Shown here piece after piece: positions 40,012-50,159 of a stretch of 64,000 bases of DNA; positions within the stretch are counted from its first letter, which is position 1; each line of letters starts with the position of its first letter. The notes beneath the pieces were generated by a model. It made no database searches. It had not been told where the DNA came from and saw only the letters and a program-made list of their open reading frames with translations. The DNA is from Thermoplasmata archaeon. GTDB taxonomy: Archaea > Thermoplasmatota > Thermoplasmata > Thermoplasmatales > Thermoplasmataceae. The stretch covers positions 1 through 64,000 of the forward strand of contig JAJYRA010000025.1 of NCBI GenBank assembly GCA_021794355.1, given 5' to 3'. A program made the translations under genes and the position numbers.

Positions 40012-41231
40012 ATCGTTATAGGGCATCCCTCCTCCAGTCCACATCCTTTGCCTTCATTTTTTGGGGGATTGTGGGGACCATTGGACCGCTTGCCGCATCC
40101 GGATCGATCATAGGAAATTTGAATCATACAGGAAAGTTGATCTTTCTTCTTATAGGACCCATAGTGGTTCCATTTGGAAACCTTATAATGGGATTTCTAT
40201 CTGACAGGATTGGAAGGCGAAAGGTTTTCATAGTAACCATGTTTTTTTATACTATTGGGATTATAATAGTGAGTCTCAGCTATTCTTTCATACCTCTTCT
40301 CATAGGCCTGATCCTTGCGGAATTTGGTGTTGGAGGGGAGGAACCTTCCTCTCTGGCCCTTGTTGCTGAGGATTTAGATATGGAGAAAAGACCTTTCTGG
40401 CTTACAATTATAACAAACATGGATAACATAGGAAGTGCCCTGATGGCGGGTCTTTTCTTCATCGTTGTAAATGACCTGCAGGACAGGGTTGTTCTTCTGG
40501 TTGGCTCCTTACTATTGGTTATTTTCATATTTGTTTTAAGGAGGACCATACCTGAATCCTATATGTGGCTGAAAGACAGTGGAAGGAACAGTGAATCTCT
40601 TAAGGAAAGGGAGAAAATAGAAATAGAAAAAGAGGGCGAGAGAATTCCAAAGCCCGGGATTGCTTCTTCCTTCATATTTCTGGGAGTTCTTGGAGTGTCC
40701 CAGTATCTCACATTCGGGTTAATGGCCTATGTTCTTGCACCCATTGAGTTTCCAAACAGCTATGAGGACGATCTGATTATTTTTGTCGCTCTCCTTGGAT
40801 CTTCAGTGGCTGGTTTCCTTGCGGCACCACTTATAAGCAGGGGCAGAAAGAGTTATACGCTCTATTCCTTCACACTGGGAACCGTGACAATGTTGATCAT
40901 ATTTCTCATGGTTCCCTATTTATCCGATATGCTCATATTTCTTCCCCTTCTCTTCGCGAATATGTTTATGAGTGAGTTTGCATATGCCTCAAGATCCGTT
41001 CTTGAACCGGAGCTCTATGGAACGAAACACAGATCAACACTCATTGGACTGACCAGGTTGTGGCCCATGATTGCCTACCCTATTTTTACACTCTATTCCA
41101 GTAGCTTGCATCTCTACGACTTTCTTTTATTGAATGTTTTCCTCTGGGCCATAGGGTTTTTTGCCTCAGTATACTGGTATCTCTATGGTCCTGAAACGAG
41201 AAATGCGAGCATAGACTATGTGGTAAACTGA
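40008..41231 (+). CDS. MFS transporter under TPP riboswitch control (probable thiamine/precursor transporter)
   Basis: MFS motifs 'GFLSDRIGRRKVFI'; immediately downstream of TPP riboswitch. Confidence 0.85.
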   Translation: MNRYRASLLQSTSFAFIFWGIVGTIGPLAASGSIIGNLNHTGKLIFLLIGPIVVPFGNLIMGFLSDRIGRRKVFIVTMFFYTIGIIIVSLSYSFIPLLIGLILAEFGVGGEEPSSLALVAEDLDMEKRPFWLTIITNMDNIGSALMAGLFFIVVNDLQDRVVLLVGSLLLVIFIFVLRRTIPESYMWLKDSGRNSESLKEREKIEIEKEGERIPKPGIASSFIFLGVLGVSQYLTFGLMAYVLAPIEFPNSYEDDLIIFVALLGSSVAGFLAAPLISRGRKSYTLYSFTLGTVTMLIIFLMVPYLSDMLIFLPLLFANMFMSEFAYASRSVLEPELYGTKHRSTLIGLTRLWPMIAYPIFTLYSSSLHLYDFLLLNVFLWAIGFFASVYWYLYGPETRNASIDYVVN

Positions 41232-41381
41232 GAACCCTATACATTCATGTAGGGGGAATTCTTTTACTACCATACAGGAATGACGGAAAATAGAAATCTT
41301 TCAATGTTTTATCATATTTAATTATACTGAACAATACAAATTTTATAATAACCGCTTGTAGATTACCATAGGGAGAAGACA

Positions 41382-42551
41382 ATGGCATCGATCGTAGAAA
41401 TGGTGGATAATTATGAAAGGTTTAGAAGGGATGTTCTGAGCCTTCAGGCATCGGAGAATTTTATCTGTTCTCACGTCAAAATGGCTCTTGGAACAGATCT
41501 TGGAGGGCGGTATTCCCATGTAATGCCAGATGGGAGAAATGCCTATGGAGGAACAGATATGATCGAGGGCATTTTTCGTGAATCTGAAAAAAACGTCAAG
41601 ACCCTTTATGGAGCCAAATATGCTGAAATAAGACCCCTGGGAGGCCACATTGCTGCGGAGATAAGTTTACTCAGTACCATAGACAAAAATGATACAATAA
41701 TGGCAATAGGGGAGGAACACGGAGGTTACACGGGATACATGAATGACTATCTTCCTGCGATGCTCAGCTTCAAAACTGAACTGATACCCTTTTCCGATCA
41801 GAAACAGGAGATTGATTATGATGCCCTTGAGAAAAAGGTCCTGGAAATAAAACCAAAAGTCATGGTGCTTGGACAATCCTTTGTGGTTAAGCATTACGAT
41901 CTTGCAAGGGTAAGAGAAATTTGTGACAGGACCGGTTCTAAACTTCTTTATGATGGTTCCCACGTTATGGGCCTCATAGCCGGAAAGAAGTTCCAGCCTG
42001 ATGCCCTGAAGTATTCTGATATTCTCTTTGGCTCGACCCACAAGACCTTCTTTGGTCCACAGGGAGGCATTATACTCACAAACGATCCTGACCTGAATGA
42101 TAGGATCAAAGGTAACGTGGTATGGAAAACAATGGATAATTATCATCCAAACAGGATTGCAGCTCTTGGCATTGCAGCGCAGGACCTCATAACCTTCGGG
42201 GAAAGCTATGCCGGTTGGGTAACCTCCAATTCCTATACCCTTGCAAGAACATTAAACGATTCTGGAATTGCGGTAAATAATAGTCCATGGTATACTGAGA
42301 GCCACCAGATATTGCTATCAAAGGATAACTTTGGTAAATATGGTGACTTTAGAACCATCAGCACCAAACTTGGAAACAATAGGCTAATAGCAGACGCTGA
42401 GGGAAGAATCGGCACGGCTGAAATAACCAGGATCGGGTTAACAGATATGGTTTCCCTGGGAGAGGTTGTTGCAGATGCCATAAAGGGAAAGGATGTGAGA
42501 AGTAGAGTAACAGAAATTTTGAGAAGTACCAACGTTAAATTTTGTAGGTGA
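41382..42551 (+). CDS. glyA: Serine hydroxymethyltransferase-like PLP enzyme
   Basis: 'LQASENFICSHVKMALGTDLGGRYSHVMPDGRNAYGGTD', 'GSTHKTFFGPQGGII'. Confidence 0.88.
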   Translation: MASIVEMVDNYERFRRDVLSLQASENFICSHVKMALGTDLGGRYSHVMPDGRNAYGGTDMIEGIFRESEKNVKTLYGAKYAEIRPLGGHIAAEISLLSTIDKNDTIMAIGEEHGGYTGYMNDYLPAMLSFKTELIPFSDQKQEIDYDALEKKVLEIKPKVMVLGQSFVVKHYDLARVREICDRTGSKLLYDGSHVMGLIAGKKFQPDALKYSDILFGSTHKTFFGPQGGIILTNDPDLNDRIKGNVVWKTMDNYHPNRIAALGIAAQDLITFGESYAGWVTSNSYTLARTLNDSGIAVNNSPWYTESHQILLSKDNFGKYGDFRTISTKLGNNRLIADAEGRIGTAEITRIGLTDMVSLGEVVADAIKGKDVRSRVTEILRSTNVKFCR

Positions 42552-43657
42552 TTATAATGAAAAATGTTGAAGAAATAATGACAGTTAAACCATTAACCAT
42601 TGATGAGGAGATGAATGTTTCCCTTGCCCTGAACAGGATGAGAGATAACAATGTGGCCCAACTTCCCGTATTATCAGGGAATAAATATTCAGGCATGATA
42701 AGTTACAAAGACATATTGAGAAGAAAAAGCCTGCACCTGAACTCGAAGATTAAGAACTTCATAGTGAAGGCACCAGAACTGAGGAAAAATGATTCCATTG
42801 AGAAGGCCGTGAATCTGCTAAGGGACAGTGCCCTGGGAGCCCTGCCGGTTGTGGATACGGGTAAGATAATAGGCCTTGTTTCAAGAACAGATGTGATCAA
42901 GAACCTTGGAGAATTCCCGGACATTAAGAATCTTAAGGCTTTTGATCTCATGGACGACGCATACTTCGCGGAACCCGATGAGGAATTGGAACTTGTTATG
43001 GAAAAGGTCAGATCACACGATACGGATTCCATAAATGTTGTGGACAAGAAAGGAAACCTTTTGGGTTTGCTAAGGGTTGGGAATGTAATGGATTACGAAA
43101 TGAAGACCAGGGAAAGAATCAGGAAGGGGGATTTTTCAGGGGAGAAAAACCATCCGGAGATAGAAATAAACTCCCTTATGGATCAGCCTGCCTTCTGTTA
43201 TGAGGACGATGATTTACTTTCCGCATCAGATGCTCTTGTGCAAAATCACCTGCACAGCATAGCTGTATGCGACAAGGGAAGGCGCCTTGTTGGTGTTCTT
43301 ACCATGGATGATATAATCAGTTCCCTCTGGTCAATGGAAAGCACACAGGGAATTTTGATAAATATATCTGGATTGGGAGCGGGTGACACGGACCTTTATT
43401 CTACTATTTATGCCATGGTTGAGAAGTTTACAGATCGTTATTCCAAAATAGAAAACCTCAAGAATGGAACATTTAACATCCATGTTGTAAAACACCACAG
43501 CGAGGAGGGAAAAATCAAGTATTCCGTCAGAACAAGACTCATGGGAAGGAAAATAAATATGAATGCAAGTAACTCAGGATGGAATTTTGGTAAGGTCCTA
43601 TCAGAGATATTTGACACCTACGAATCCAGAACAAAAAGGGAAAGGGTGAAGCATTAG
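42548..43657 (+). CDS. Multi-CBS-domain protein with C-terminal ~100-aa extra domain
   Basis: Repeated CBS motifs (VEEIMTVKPLTI, FDLMDDAYFAEP, INSLMDQPAF); C-terminal 'YSKIENLKNGTFNIHVVKHHSEEGKIKYSVRTRLMG'. Confidence 0.85.
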   Translation: MIIMKNVEEIMTVKPLTIDEEMNVSLALNRMRDNNVAQLPVLSGNKYSGMISYKDILRRKSLHLNSKIKNFIVKAPELRKNDSIEKAVNLLRDSALGALPVVDTGKIIGLVSRTDVIKNLGEFPDIKNLKAFDLMDDAYFAEPDEELELVMEKVRSHDTDSINVVDKKGNLLGLLRVGNVMDYEMKTRERIRKGDFSGEKNHPEIEINSLMDQPAFCYEDDDLLSASDALVQNHLHSIAVCDKGRRLVGVLTMDDIISSLWSMESTQGILINISGLGAGDTDLYSTIYAMVEKFTDRYSKIENLKNGTFNIHVVKHHSEEGKIKYSVRTRLMGRKINMNASNSGWNFGKVLSEIFDTYESRTKRERVKH

Positions 43658-43659
43658 AA

Positions 43660-45042
43660 ATGATTGAAATAATGGACAAAGTAATGGAAAAATTATCAAA
43701 AAAAGCGAAGTACTCAGAAGTCAGATACATGTCAAGTGAATCTGTTCAAGCATCCATGAGAAACTCAGAATTCATGGGAGAAGGCAGTTCCTCGGGAGAG
43801 GGCATAGCCATAAGGGCCCTGAATAATTCCATTTCCATGGGCTTTATTTCATCCTTTGACATGGAAAAATTAGATGTAATTATTGACCGTGTTTTGAAAA
43901 ACAGTATGAAAACAGGTAGAAATAAACTTGACACCTCCGGAGGAATACGGGATAAATGGGAAGCCACGGGAAAACATAGAGTGGAAGATTTACAGAGTTC
44001 AGACAGGATAGAAATAATGAAGGGTGCTGATGAACTCATGAAGTCCCACGAACTCTCCGTGAGGGTGAATTACATCCATCACAAGAATATAAGGGAAATA
44101 TTTGAGAACTCTTCCGGAAGCCTTATAGAATCAGCCTATTCCAGAATAGGATATTTCATGGTTGGTGGTTACAAGGATGCCAATTCATTTGAGCAGATAT
44201 ACAGGCAGTTCGGTACAACGGGTGGAATGGAAAGTTTTGATGAACTGGAGGTTGAACAGAAAATAAGGGATACAGTGGGGAATCTCAAGGTCATATCCTC
44301 CTCTCCAGCTGCAAAACCTGGGAAATATGATGTTGTTATAAGTCCGGAGATCGCTGGAATTGTGGCCCATGAATCATGCGGACACCCCACGGAGTGGGAC
44401 AGGATTACGGGAAGAGAAGGTTCCCTTGCAGGAGAGTCTTTCCTTACCGGAAAGAAATACCCGTTTAAGGTTGGATCTGAAGTGGTTAATGTCATTGATG
44501 ATCCCACGGTGAAGGGAAGCTACGGATATTACAGATATGATAATGAAGGAGTAAAGGCAAGGAAACGTTATCTTTACAAGGGTGGAATGACCAATGAATT
44601 TATTCACAGCAGGGAAAGCGCCGCCAACCTGGGGGTTGAACCCAATGGTGGTGGAAGGGCCTCTGACTGGGATATGGAGCCACTGGCCAGGATGAGTACA
44701 ACCTATATTGAACCGGGAGATTTTTCCTTTGAGGAGTTGATCGAGGATGTTAAAAACGGCGTTTACATTAGAACTTATACTGAATGGAATATAGACGACA
44801 TCAGGTTTAATGAAAAATATGTAGGGAGTGAAGCCTATCTCATAGAGAATGGAAAAATAACCGGAAGATTGAGGAAGCCAACCATAGAAACAAATACAAT
44901 CAATTTCTATTCCTCCATAGACGCAGTTTCCAACGAACTGGAGTTCTCTGCGGGAACATGTGGAAAGGGAGATCCAGAACAGGGCGTGGATACGTGGATG
45001 GGAGGCCCCAGTGTAAGATTGAGGAATATCTATATTTCATGA
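43660..45042 (+). CDS. tldD: TldD-type metalloprotease
   Basis: 'IVAHESCGHPTEWDRI' HExxxH motif, 'CGKGDPEQGVDTWMGGPSVRLRNIYI'. Confidence 0.92.
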   Translation: MIEIMDKVMEKLSKKAKYSEVRYMSSESVQASMRNSEFMGEGSSSGEGIAIRALNNSISMGFISSFDMEKLDVIIDRVLKNSMKTGRNKLDTSGGIRDKWEATGKHRVEDLQSSDRIEIMKGADELMKSHELSVRVNYIHHKNIREIFENSSGSLIESAYSRIGYFMVGGYKDANSFEQIYRQFGTTGGMESFDELEVEQKIRDTVGNLKVISSSPAAKPGKYDVVISPEIAGIVAHESCGHPTEWDRITGREGSLAGESFLTGKKYPFKVGSEVVNVIDDPTVKGSYGYYRYDNEGVKARKRYLYKGGMTNEFIHSRESAANLGVEPNGGGRASDWDMEPLARMSTTYIEPGDFSFEELIEDVKNGVYIRTYTEWNIDDIRFNEKYVGSEAYLIENGKITGRLRKPTIETNTINFYSSIDAVSNELEFSAGTCGKGDPEQGVDTWMGGPSVRLRNIYIS

Positions 45043-45052
45043 GGTACAAAAA

Positions 45053-46357
45053 ATGGTAAATATTGAACTTATTAGGAAAAAAATCTCAAAGATGGAACTG
45101 GATTCCTACGTATTGAGGGTTATAAAAACAGAAACTGAACAGATAAGATTCTCGAACAACAGTGTGGATCTGAGAAATTTCTGGGAAAATGAGGGGATTT
45201 CTATTTTTATGCACAGAGGAAAGAAGATCACTGAACTGAGTCTGGATAATGATCTGGAAATTGATAAAAAAATAGAAAATAGTTACCGGGCGATGCTGAA
45301 GGGGGAAGATTCCACCTCATTCAATGGTATCAACACTGAGAAGTACAGTTCAATGGAAAAGATCAGGCCAAGGGAAGAGTCTGTAGATCTGGATCAGATT
45401 GTAAGTGCATGTATAGATGGTGGCTCAAGGGGCGGTTCAGAAAGAACTACGGGACTTGCATACAGAACCTACAGTGATGATCTCATAATTACACCTTTCA
45501 ATGAACATCATGTCACCTATGACGATTTCAACTTTGACGTGCGAGCCTTCAAGGGAAATAATACGGGCCAGGAAGGTGTGCATTTTTCTTCAACAGTTAA
45601 AGATCCCATTGAAAGGGCAGAAATGGCCGGGGAAGAGGCAGGGAAAACTGCGTCTCTTGATGTAAGAATGATGGACTTTGAGCAGGGAGATTACGAAACT
45701 CTCCTTTCCCCTTATGTAATCGGGAATATATTTTCCTATTGCTCTTCGCTTTTCTCGGCATTCTCCGTTCAGTCAGGAATGAGTTACCTGGATTCCAGCC
45801 TAAATGAAAAAGTGGCCTCTCCTGCACTTACCCTTGTGGACGAACCCATGAATGAATCAGGTTCCAACTTCACAATGTTTGATGACGAGGGAACACCCTG
45901 TTTTAACAAGAAACTGGTTGATTCTGGTGTTTTGAAAAACTTTGTCCACTCCTTTTCCACTGCTGTTACGGCCAGAACAAAAACAACAGGTAACGCAGGT
46001 ATCATTGCTCCTGAACCACTTCAGCTAAGTGCCGAAGGAGGAAACAGATCGGTTGAGGATATAATCCAATCCATCGACTCCGGAATGTACATAAAAAATG
46101 CCTGGTATACGAGATTCCAGGATAACAGAAATGCTGTCTTTTCCACTGTTCCACGGGATGGTATATTTGTTGTTGAAAGAGGGGAGATTGTGGGAAGGAT
46201 AACGGGAATAAGAATAAGCGATTCTTTCAGCAGGATAATTAAAAACATATCAGAAACGTCAAGGGAAAGGAAAAATGTAAAATTCTGGGAGGAGGTTTTT
46301 CCCTCCATAATGCCCTCAGCTCTGGTTCAGGATCTTCATGTAACGAGAGCTTTCTGA
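45053..46357 (+). CDS. pmbA: TldE/PmbA-type protease subunit
   Basis: Partner of tldD; 'FDDEGTPCFNKKLVDSGVLKNFVHSFSTA'. Confidence 0.9.
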   Translation: MVNIELIRKKISKMELDSYVLRVIKTETEQIRFSNNSVDLRNFWENEGISIFMHRGKKITELSLDNDLEIDKKIENSYRAMLKGEDSTSFNGINTEKYSSMEKIRPREESVDLDQIVSACIDGGSRGGSERTTGLAYRTYSDDLIITPFNEHHVTYDDFNFDVRAFKGNNTGQEGVHFSSTVKDPIERAEMAGEEAGKTASLDVRMMDFEQGDYETLLSPYVIGNIFSYCSSLFSAFSVQSGMSYLDSSLNEKVASPALTLVDEPMNESGSNFTMFDDEGTPCFNKKLVDSGVLKNFVHSFSTAVTARTKTTGNAGIIAPEPLQLSAEGGNRSVEDIIQSIDSGMYIKNAWYTRFQDNRNAVFSTVPRDGIFVVERGEIVGRITGIRISDSFSRIIKNISETSRERKNVKFWEEVFPSIMPSALVQDLHVTRAF

Positions 46358-46360
46358 GAA

Positions 46361-48736
46361 TTATTCATTATTCATTTTGATGTATATATTTAAATATTCC
46401 AAACCTTTCCTTGTTCCGGTGATCCAAGACGGTTTTTCTGTTCTTGCTATATATTCCCTGATCCTTTTTTCATCATGAAGTCCCAGATATGGTATCATGA
46501 ATTCCTGAAATCTTGATGTATATCCGGTTCCCTCAAAGAACTTATCAAGGGTATCATTTATTTCATCTATTTTTTCCAGGATGTATTCCCTGTTCTGTTC
46601 CTCAGTGGCTGCAGCGTAAATGGCCCTGAAAGAATCCTGTTTCTTGATCTTTCCCTCTTTTATGAGGTCCCACACCTTTGAAAGATTTTCCCCTCCCTTC
46701 AGGTGTCCCATTGCACCTATTATCTTTACCTTGTCCTCGTCCACATCCAGTTCCTGAAGTTTCTGTAAAAGTCCGCTAAAGTCGTTGGCAATTATGGCAT
46801 AGGAATAGGCAATAGATTGCCTTTCATCGGGAGATATCTTCTGAAAGTCCCGGAATCTTGAAGATGCCATTCTGGCATATTCAATATCTATGAGTGAAAG
46901 TGCGGATTGTATGGTTCCCCTGATGACAGTTGTGTTTATGGTCTCCCCTTCCTTCTTCTCTCCAAGGTCGTTGAGTTTCCGTCTCAGGTATTTAATGGCG
47001 AATTCATCTATTCTCCTTGAATTGTGCATTATGCTGTGAAGGTTCAGGACAATTCCTGTTATCTCATCCATGAGTATGAATTCCCTGTCTTCTGCAAAGA
47101 GTTCCATTATACCAATTAACTGATCCAGTTTAATCTTTCCAGAATAAAACAGGGCGTTGTAGTCTGATATGAGCCCCCATTTGGAGAATTTATCCATACT
47201 TGGTATATTGCTCCTTATGAGATTTATAAGTTCGTCATCATATTTAATTCTATAAAATCCACTCCTGTTGCTATTAATATATTTGAAATCAGCCATGGGG
47301 ATATCCATTTTCTGATGTTCCATGAGAATGGATTCTGTCCTGTCTGAATAAACCACGGTAAGTGGCACTGGCCATGTACTGTCCTCGGGACTGCTATCAA
47401 GGAAAAACCTCGTCTGGTGAAGCCTGATCTTGTCCCCATTCCTGGATGCTTCTATGACAGGATAGCCCGGTTTTGTTATCCACGCATCCATAATTTTTGA
47501 AACAGGCTTTTTGGACACTTTCTCTATGGATGTCCACAAATTTTCTCCCACTGCATTTCCGAAACTGTGTTCCTTAAGATAATTCCTAACGCCGTCCCTG
47601 AAATTTTCTTCACCAACGTAGGCTTCTATCATTCTCAGGATACTTGAGCCCTTTCCATAACTTATTTCATCAAAAATTTGCGATATTTCATCTGGGTTCT
47701 TCACTTCCACGTGAATTGGATGCGTATTTCTGAGACTGTCTCCAACCATGGCGCCACCGGTTTCGTCAGTAACCATTTCACCCATTATTTCCCAATCGGG
47801 GTGTTTTGATTCCAGTGCCTTGTAACTCATAAATGTTGCAAAGCTCTCATTCAACCATAGATCGTCCCACCATTTCATTGTGACAAGATCACCAAACCAT
47901 TGGTGGGCCAGTTCGTGGGAGATTACTTCATCAACCCTCTTGACTATTCTTGAGCTGGTGCTATCGTTTACCATCAGCTCTATTTCCCTGAAGGTTATGG
48001 CTCCCCAATTTTCCATGGCTCCGAATGCAAATTCTGGGACAGCTATGAGGTGAAGCTTTGGAAGCTGGTATTTAATATTGAAATAGTCCTCGAAATATGA
48101 CAGTGTGTCTGAAGCCATCTTTATGGGAATCTGGCTGGCTTTGAATTTGCCTCTGGCTGAAGCCAGGTATACCGGCTTTTCTTCATGCCTGCCCTCAACC
48201 ACATCATATCTGGAAACGCCCAGATAAAGGAGATAGGTGGACATTCTCGGGGTGTTCTGGAAAGTGATTATGGTCCTCCCCTGCCTACCCTCAATGGTTT
48301 CGGGTGGCATGTTTGAGATGCCATCATAGTCCGAAGGTATGTCCAGTGTTACCGTAAATTCCGCTTTAAAATCGGGATTATCCATGCATGGAAATGCATA
48401 TCTTGCTCCTGTCGCCTCAAATTGTGTGCTGACAAAGATAAAATCCTTTTCCTTTGAGTAGTAAATACCATTCAAACTTTCATCAATCTTTCCTGAAAAG
48501 TAAATTTCAAGCTCAAACTTCCCGGAATGTGGATTCAGCGCCTTCACAATCTGCTCCTTGCCATTAATTTCAAAAGGTTCCTCCTTTCCGTTCACCTTGA
48601 AACTTTCGATGACGATTCCTGAACAATTAAGCCATATGGAATCACCTGATTCACCTGAAATTTTTTCATGACCCCGGAATATGAATTTTTCCACGTCAAT
48701 TTCGTAATATATATTATAACTCGATATTTCTTTCAT
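46361..48736 (-). CDS. M1 family aminopeptidase (tricorn protease-interacting factor F2/F3-like)
   Basis: 'FGAMENWGAITFRE' GAMEN and 'VISHELAHQWFGDLVTMKWWDDLWLNESFATFM' HExxH-E motifs. Confidence 0.96.
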   Translation of the reverse strand: MKEISSYNIYYEIDVEKFIFRGHEKISGESGDSIWLNCSGIVIESFKVNGKEEPFEINGKEQIVKALNPHSGKFELEIYFSGKIDESLNGIYYSKEKDFIFVSTQFEATGARYAFPCMDNPDFKAEFTVTLDIPSDYDGISNMPPETIEGRQGRTIITFQNTPRMSTYLLYLGVSRYDVVEGRHEEKPVYLASARGKFKASQIPIKMASDTLSYFEDYFNIKYQLPKLHLIAVPEFAFGAMENWGAITFREIELMVNDSTSSRIVKRVDEVISHELAHQWFGDLVTMKWWDDLWLNESFATFMSYKALESKHPDWEIMGEMVTDETGGAMVGDSLRNTHPIHVEVKNPDEISQIFDEISYGKGSSILRMIEAYVGEENFRDGVRNYLKEHSFGNAVGENLWTSIEKVSKKPVSKIMDAWITKPGYPVIEASRNGDKIRLHQTRFFLDSSPEDSTWPVPLTVVYSDRTESILMEHQKMDIPMADFKYINSNRSGFYRIKYDDELINLIRSNIPSMDKFSKWGLISDYNALFYSGKIKLDQLIGIMELFAEDREFILMDEITGIVLNLHSIMHNSRRIDEFAIKYLRRKLNDLGEKKEGETINTTVIRGTIQSALSLIDIEYARMASSRFRDFQKISPDERQSIAYSYAIIANDFSGLLQKLQELDVDEDKVKIIGAMGHLKGGENLSKVWDLIKEGKIKKQDSFRAIYAAATEEQNREYILEKIDEINDTLDKFFEGTGYTSRFQEFMIPYLGLHDEKRIREYIARTEKPSWITGTRKGLEYLNIYIKMNNE

Positions 48737-48784
48737 ATAAATCCATAGAATGATTATATATAAAACGATTAAGGTAGGAATTCG

Positions 48785-49771
48785 ATGAGTCTGATCATCC
48801 GTATCCAGTGTAATAACATGAATGAGGAAAAGCTTAGACCTGGTGTTGAAACACTTAAGTCCGGTGGTACAGTGGTATTTCCAACGGAGACTGTATATGG
48901 ACTAGGGGCCGATGCAACCTCTGATGATGCATGCATGAAAATCTTCAATGCTAAGGGTAGACCGGTAGATAACCCGTTAATTGTTCATTTTAGTGATATT
49001 TCAGATTTAGATAAATATACATATTGGAGCCATGTTGCGAAAAGGAAAGAACTTGAAAGGCTCTGGCCCGGACCCCTTACAGTTATAGTGAAAAAGAAGG
49101 ATTTAATATGTGACACTGCCAGTGCCGGACTTCCCACCGTAGGTGTGAGGATCCCGGATTGTAATTTCAGCAGAGAACTCATAAGGAGATGTGGTTCGCC
49201 GGTGGCTGCACCAAGTGCAAATGTTTCGGGAAGGCCAAGCGCCACATCCATTGATCACATATTGGAGGAATTGGGACATAGGGTGGATATTATGTACAGT
49301 GCCGAAAGCCCCAGGTATGGCATAGAATCAACAGTTATACTTCCTGAGGGTAATAAGTGCACAATTCTAAGGCCTGGCGCATACACGGAGGAGGACCTCC
49401 TGAAGATTTTTGACTCCGTGGGATATGCAAGGGTGGGAGAGAAGGTTATGTCCCCTGGAATGAAATACAGGCATTATTCCCCAGAAAAGATTTTGTTCAG
49501 GGCATCTCCAGATCGTATTCTTCAGGAGATTGCGGGAAAAAATGACTTGTTGCCCATAGTTTCAACTGAATTGGGTGAAAAAATTAATGGAAAAAAGCTT
49601 GTCCTGGGAAGTGTGAAAGATCCCATCTCCATTTCCAGTAATCTCTATAAATGCTTAAGAGAACTTGACAGATCTTCCCATCGGGGAGGAATTATAGAGG
49701 CTTTCCCTGAAGTGGGATACTTTGTTTCGGTGATGAACAGAGTGAAAAAGGCATCCATTGAACTTGAATGA
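48785..49771 (+). CDS. Sua5/YrdC threonylcarbamoyl-AMP synthase
   Basis: 'GGTVVFPTETVYGLGADATSDDACMKIFNAKGRPVDNPLIVH', 'GSPVAAPSANVSGRPSAT', Sua5 C-terminal domain. Confidence 0.95.
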   Translation: MSLIIRIQCNNMNEEKLRPGVETLKSGGTVVFPTETVYGLGADATSDDACMKIFNAKGRPVDNPLIVHFSDISDLDKYTYWSHVAKRKELERLWPGPLTVIVKKKDLICDTASAGLPTVGVRIPDCNFSRELIRRCGSPVAAPSANVSGRPSATSIDHILEELGHRVDIMYSAESPRYGIESTVILPEGNKCTILRPGAYTEEDLLKIFDSVGYARVGEKVMSPGMKYRHYSPEKILFRASPDRILQEIAGKNDLLPIVSTELGEKINGKKLVLGSVKDPISISSNLYKCLRELDRSSHRGGIIEAFPEVGYFVSVMNRVKKASIELE

Positions 49772-50159
49772 TGGGAAATATATTTTTCCGATGTTAAGCA
49801 AGACCTATGGCGGTTATACACAGTTGAGACTATAATTATATTTTGTGTCATTTCTTACGGAAAATACCGGATTTAGAAGGAATTAAAATGTATTATGTAA
49901 TTATCATTTACGCTAACGACTGCAAGAAAACATAAAAGCAAAAGTGAGAAAGAATACTTTGAATCCAGTAGATAAAGTAATTGAAACAAAGTTCAGTAAT
50001 TCATTTTCTAATAATGCATACAATGATGAACTGATGGATAAAGCCGATGAATTGTGAAATTTGAGTAATGCTAGTTAGGAAGGTCCAGTAGAATCAACCA
50101 TCAATTTCCACCATGGTTAACATGAATAATTTTATATAAGGTGAGAAGATTAATTTGAA

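Noticed and set aside
49918-50060. Short ORF ...NPVDKVIETKFSNSFSNNAYNDELMDKADEL* as an antitoxin gene
   Set aside because: Too short, interrupted by stops, no adjacent toxin; mentioned only as possible debris.
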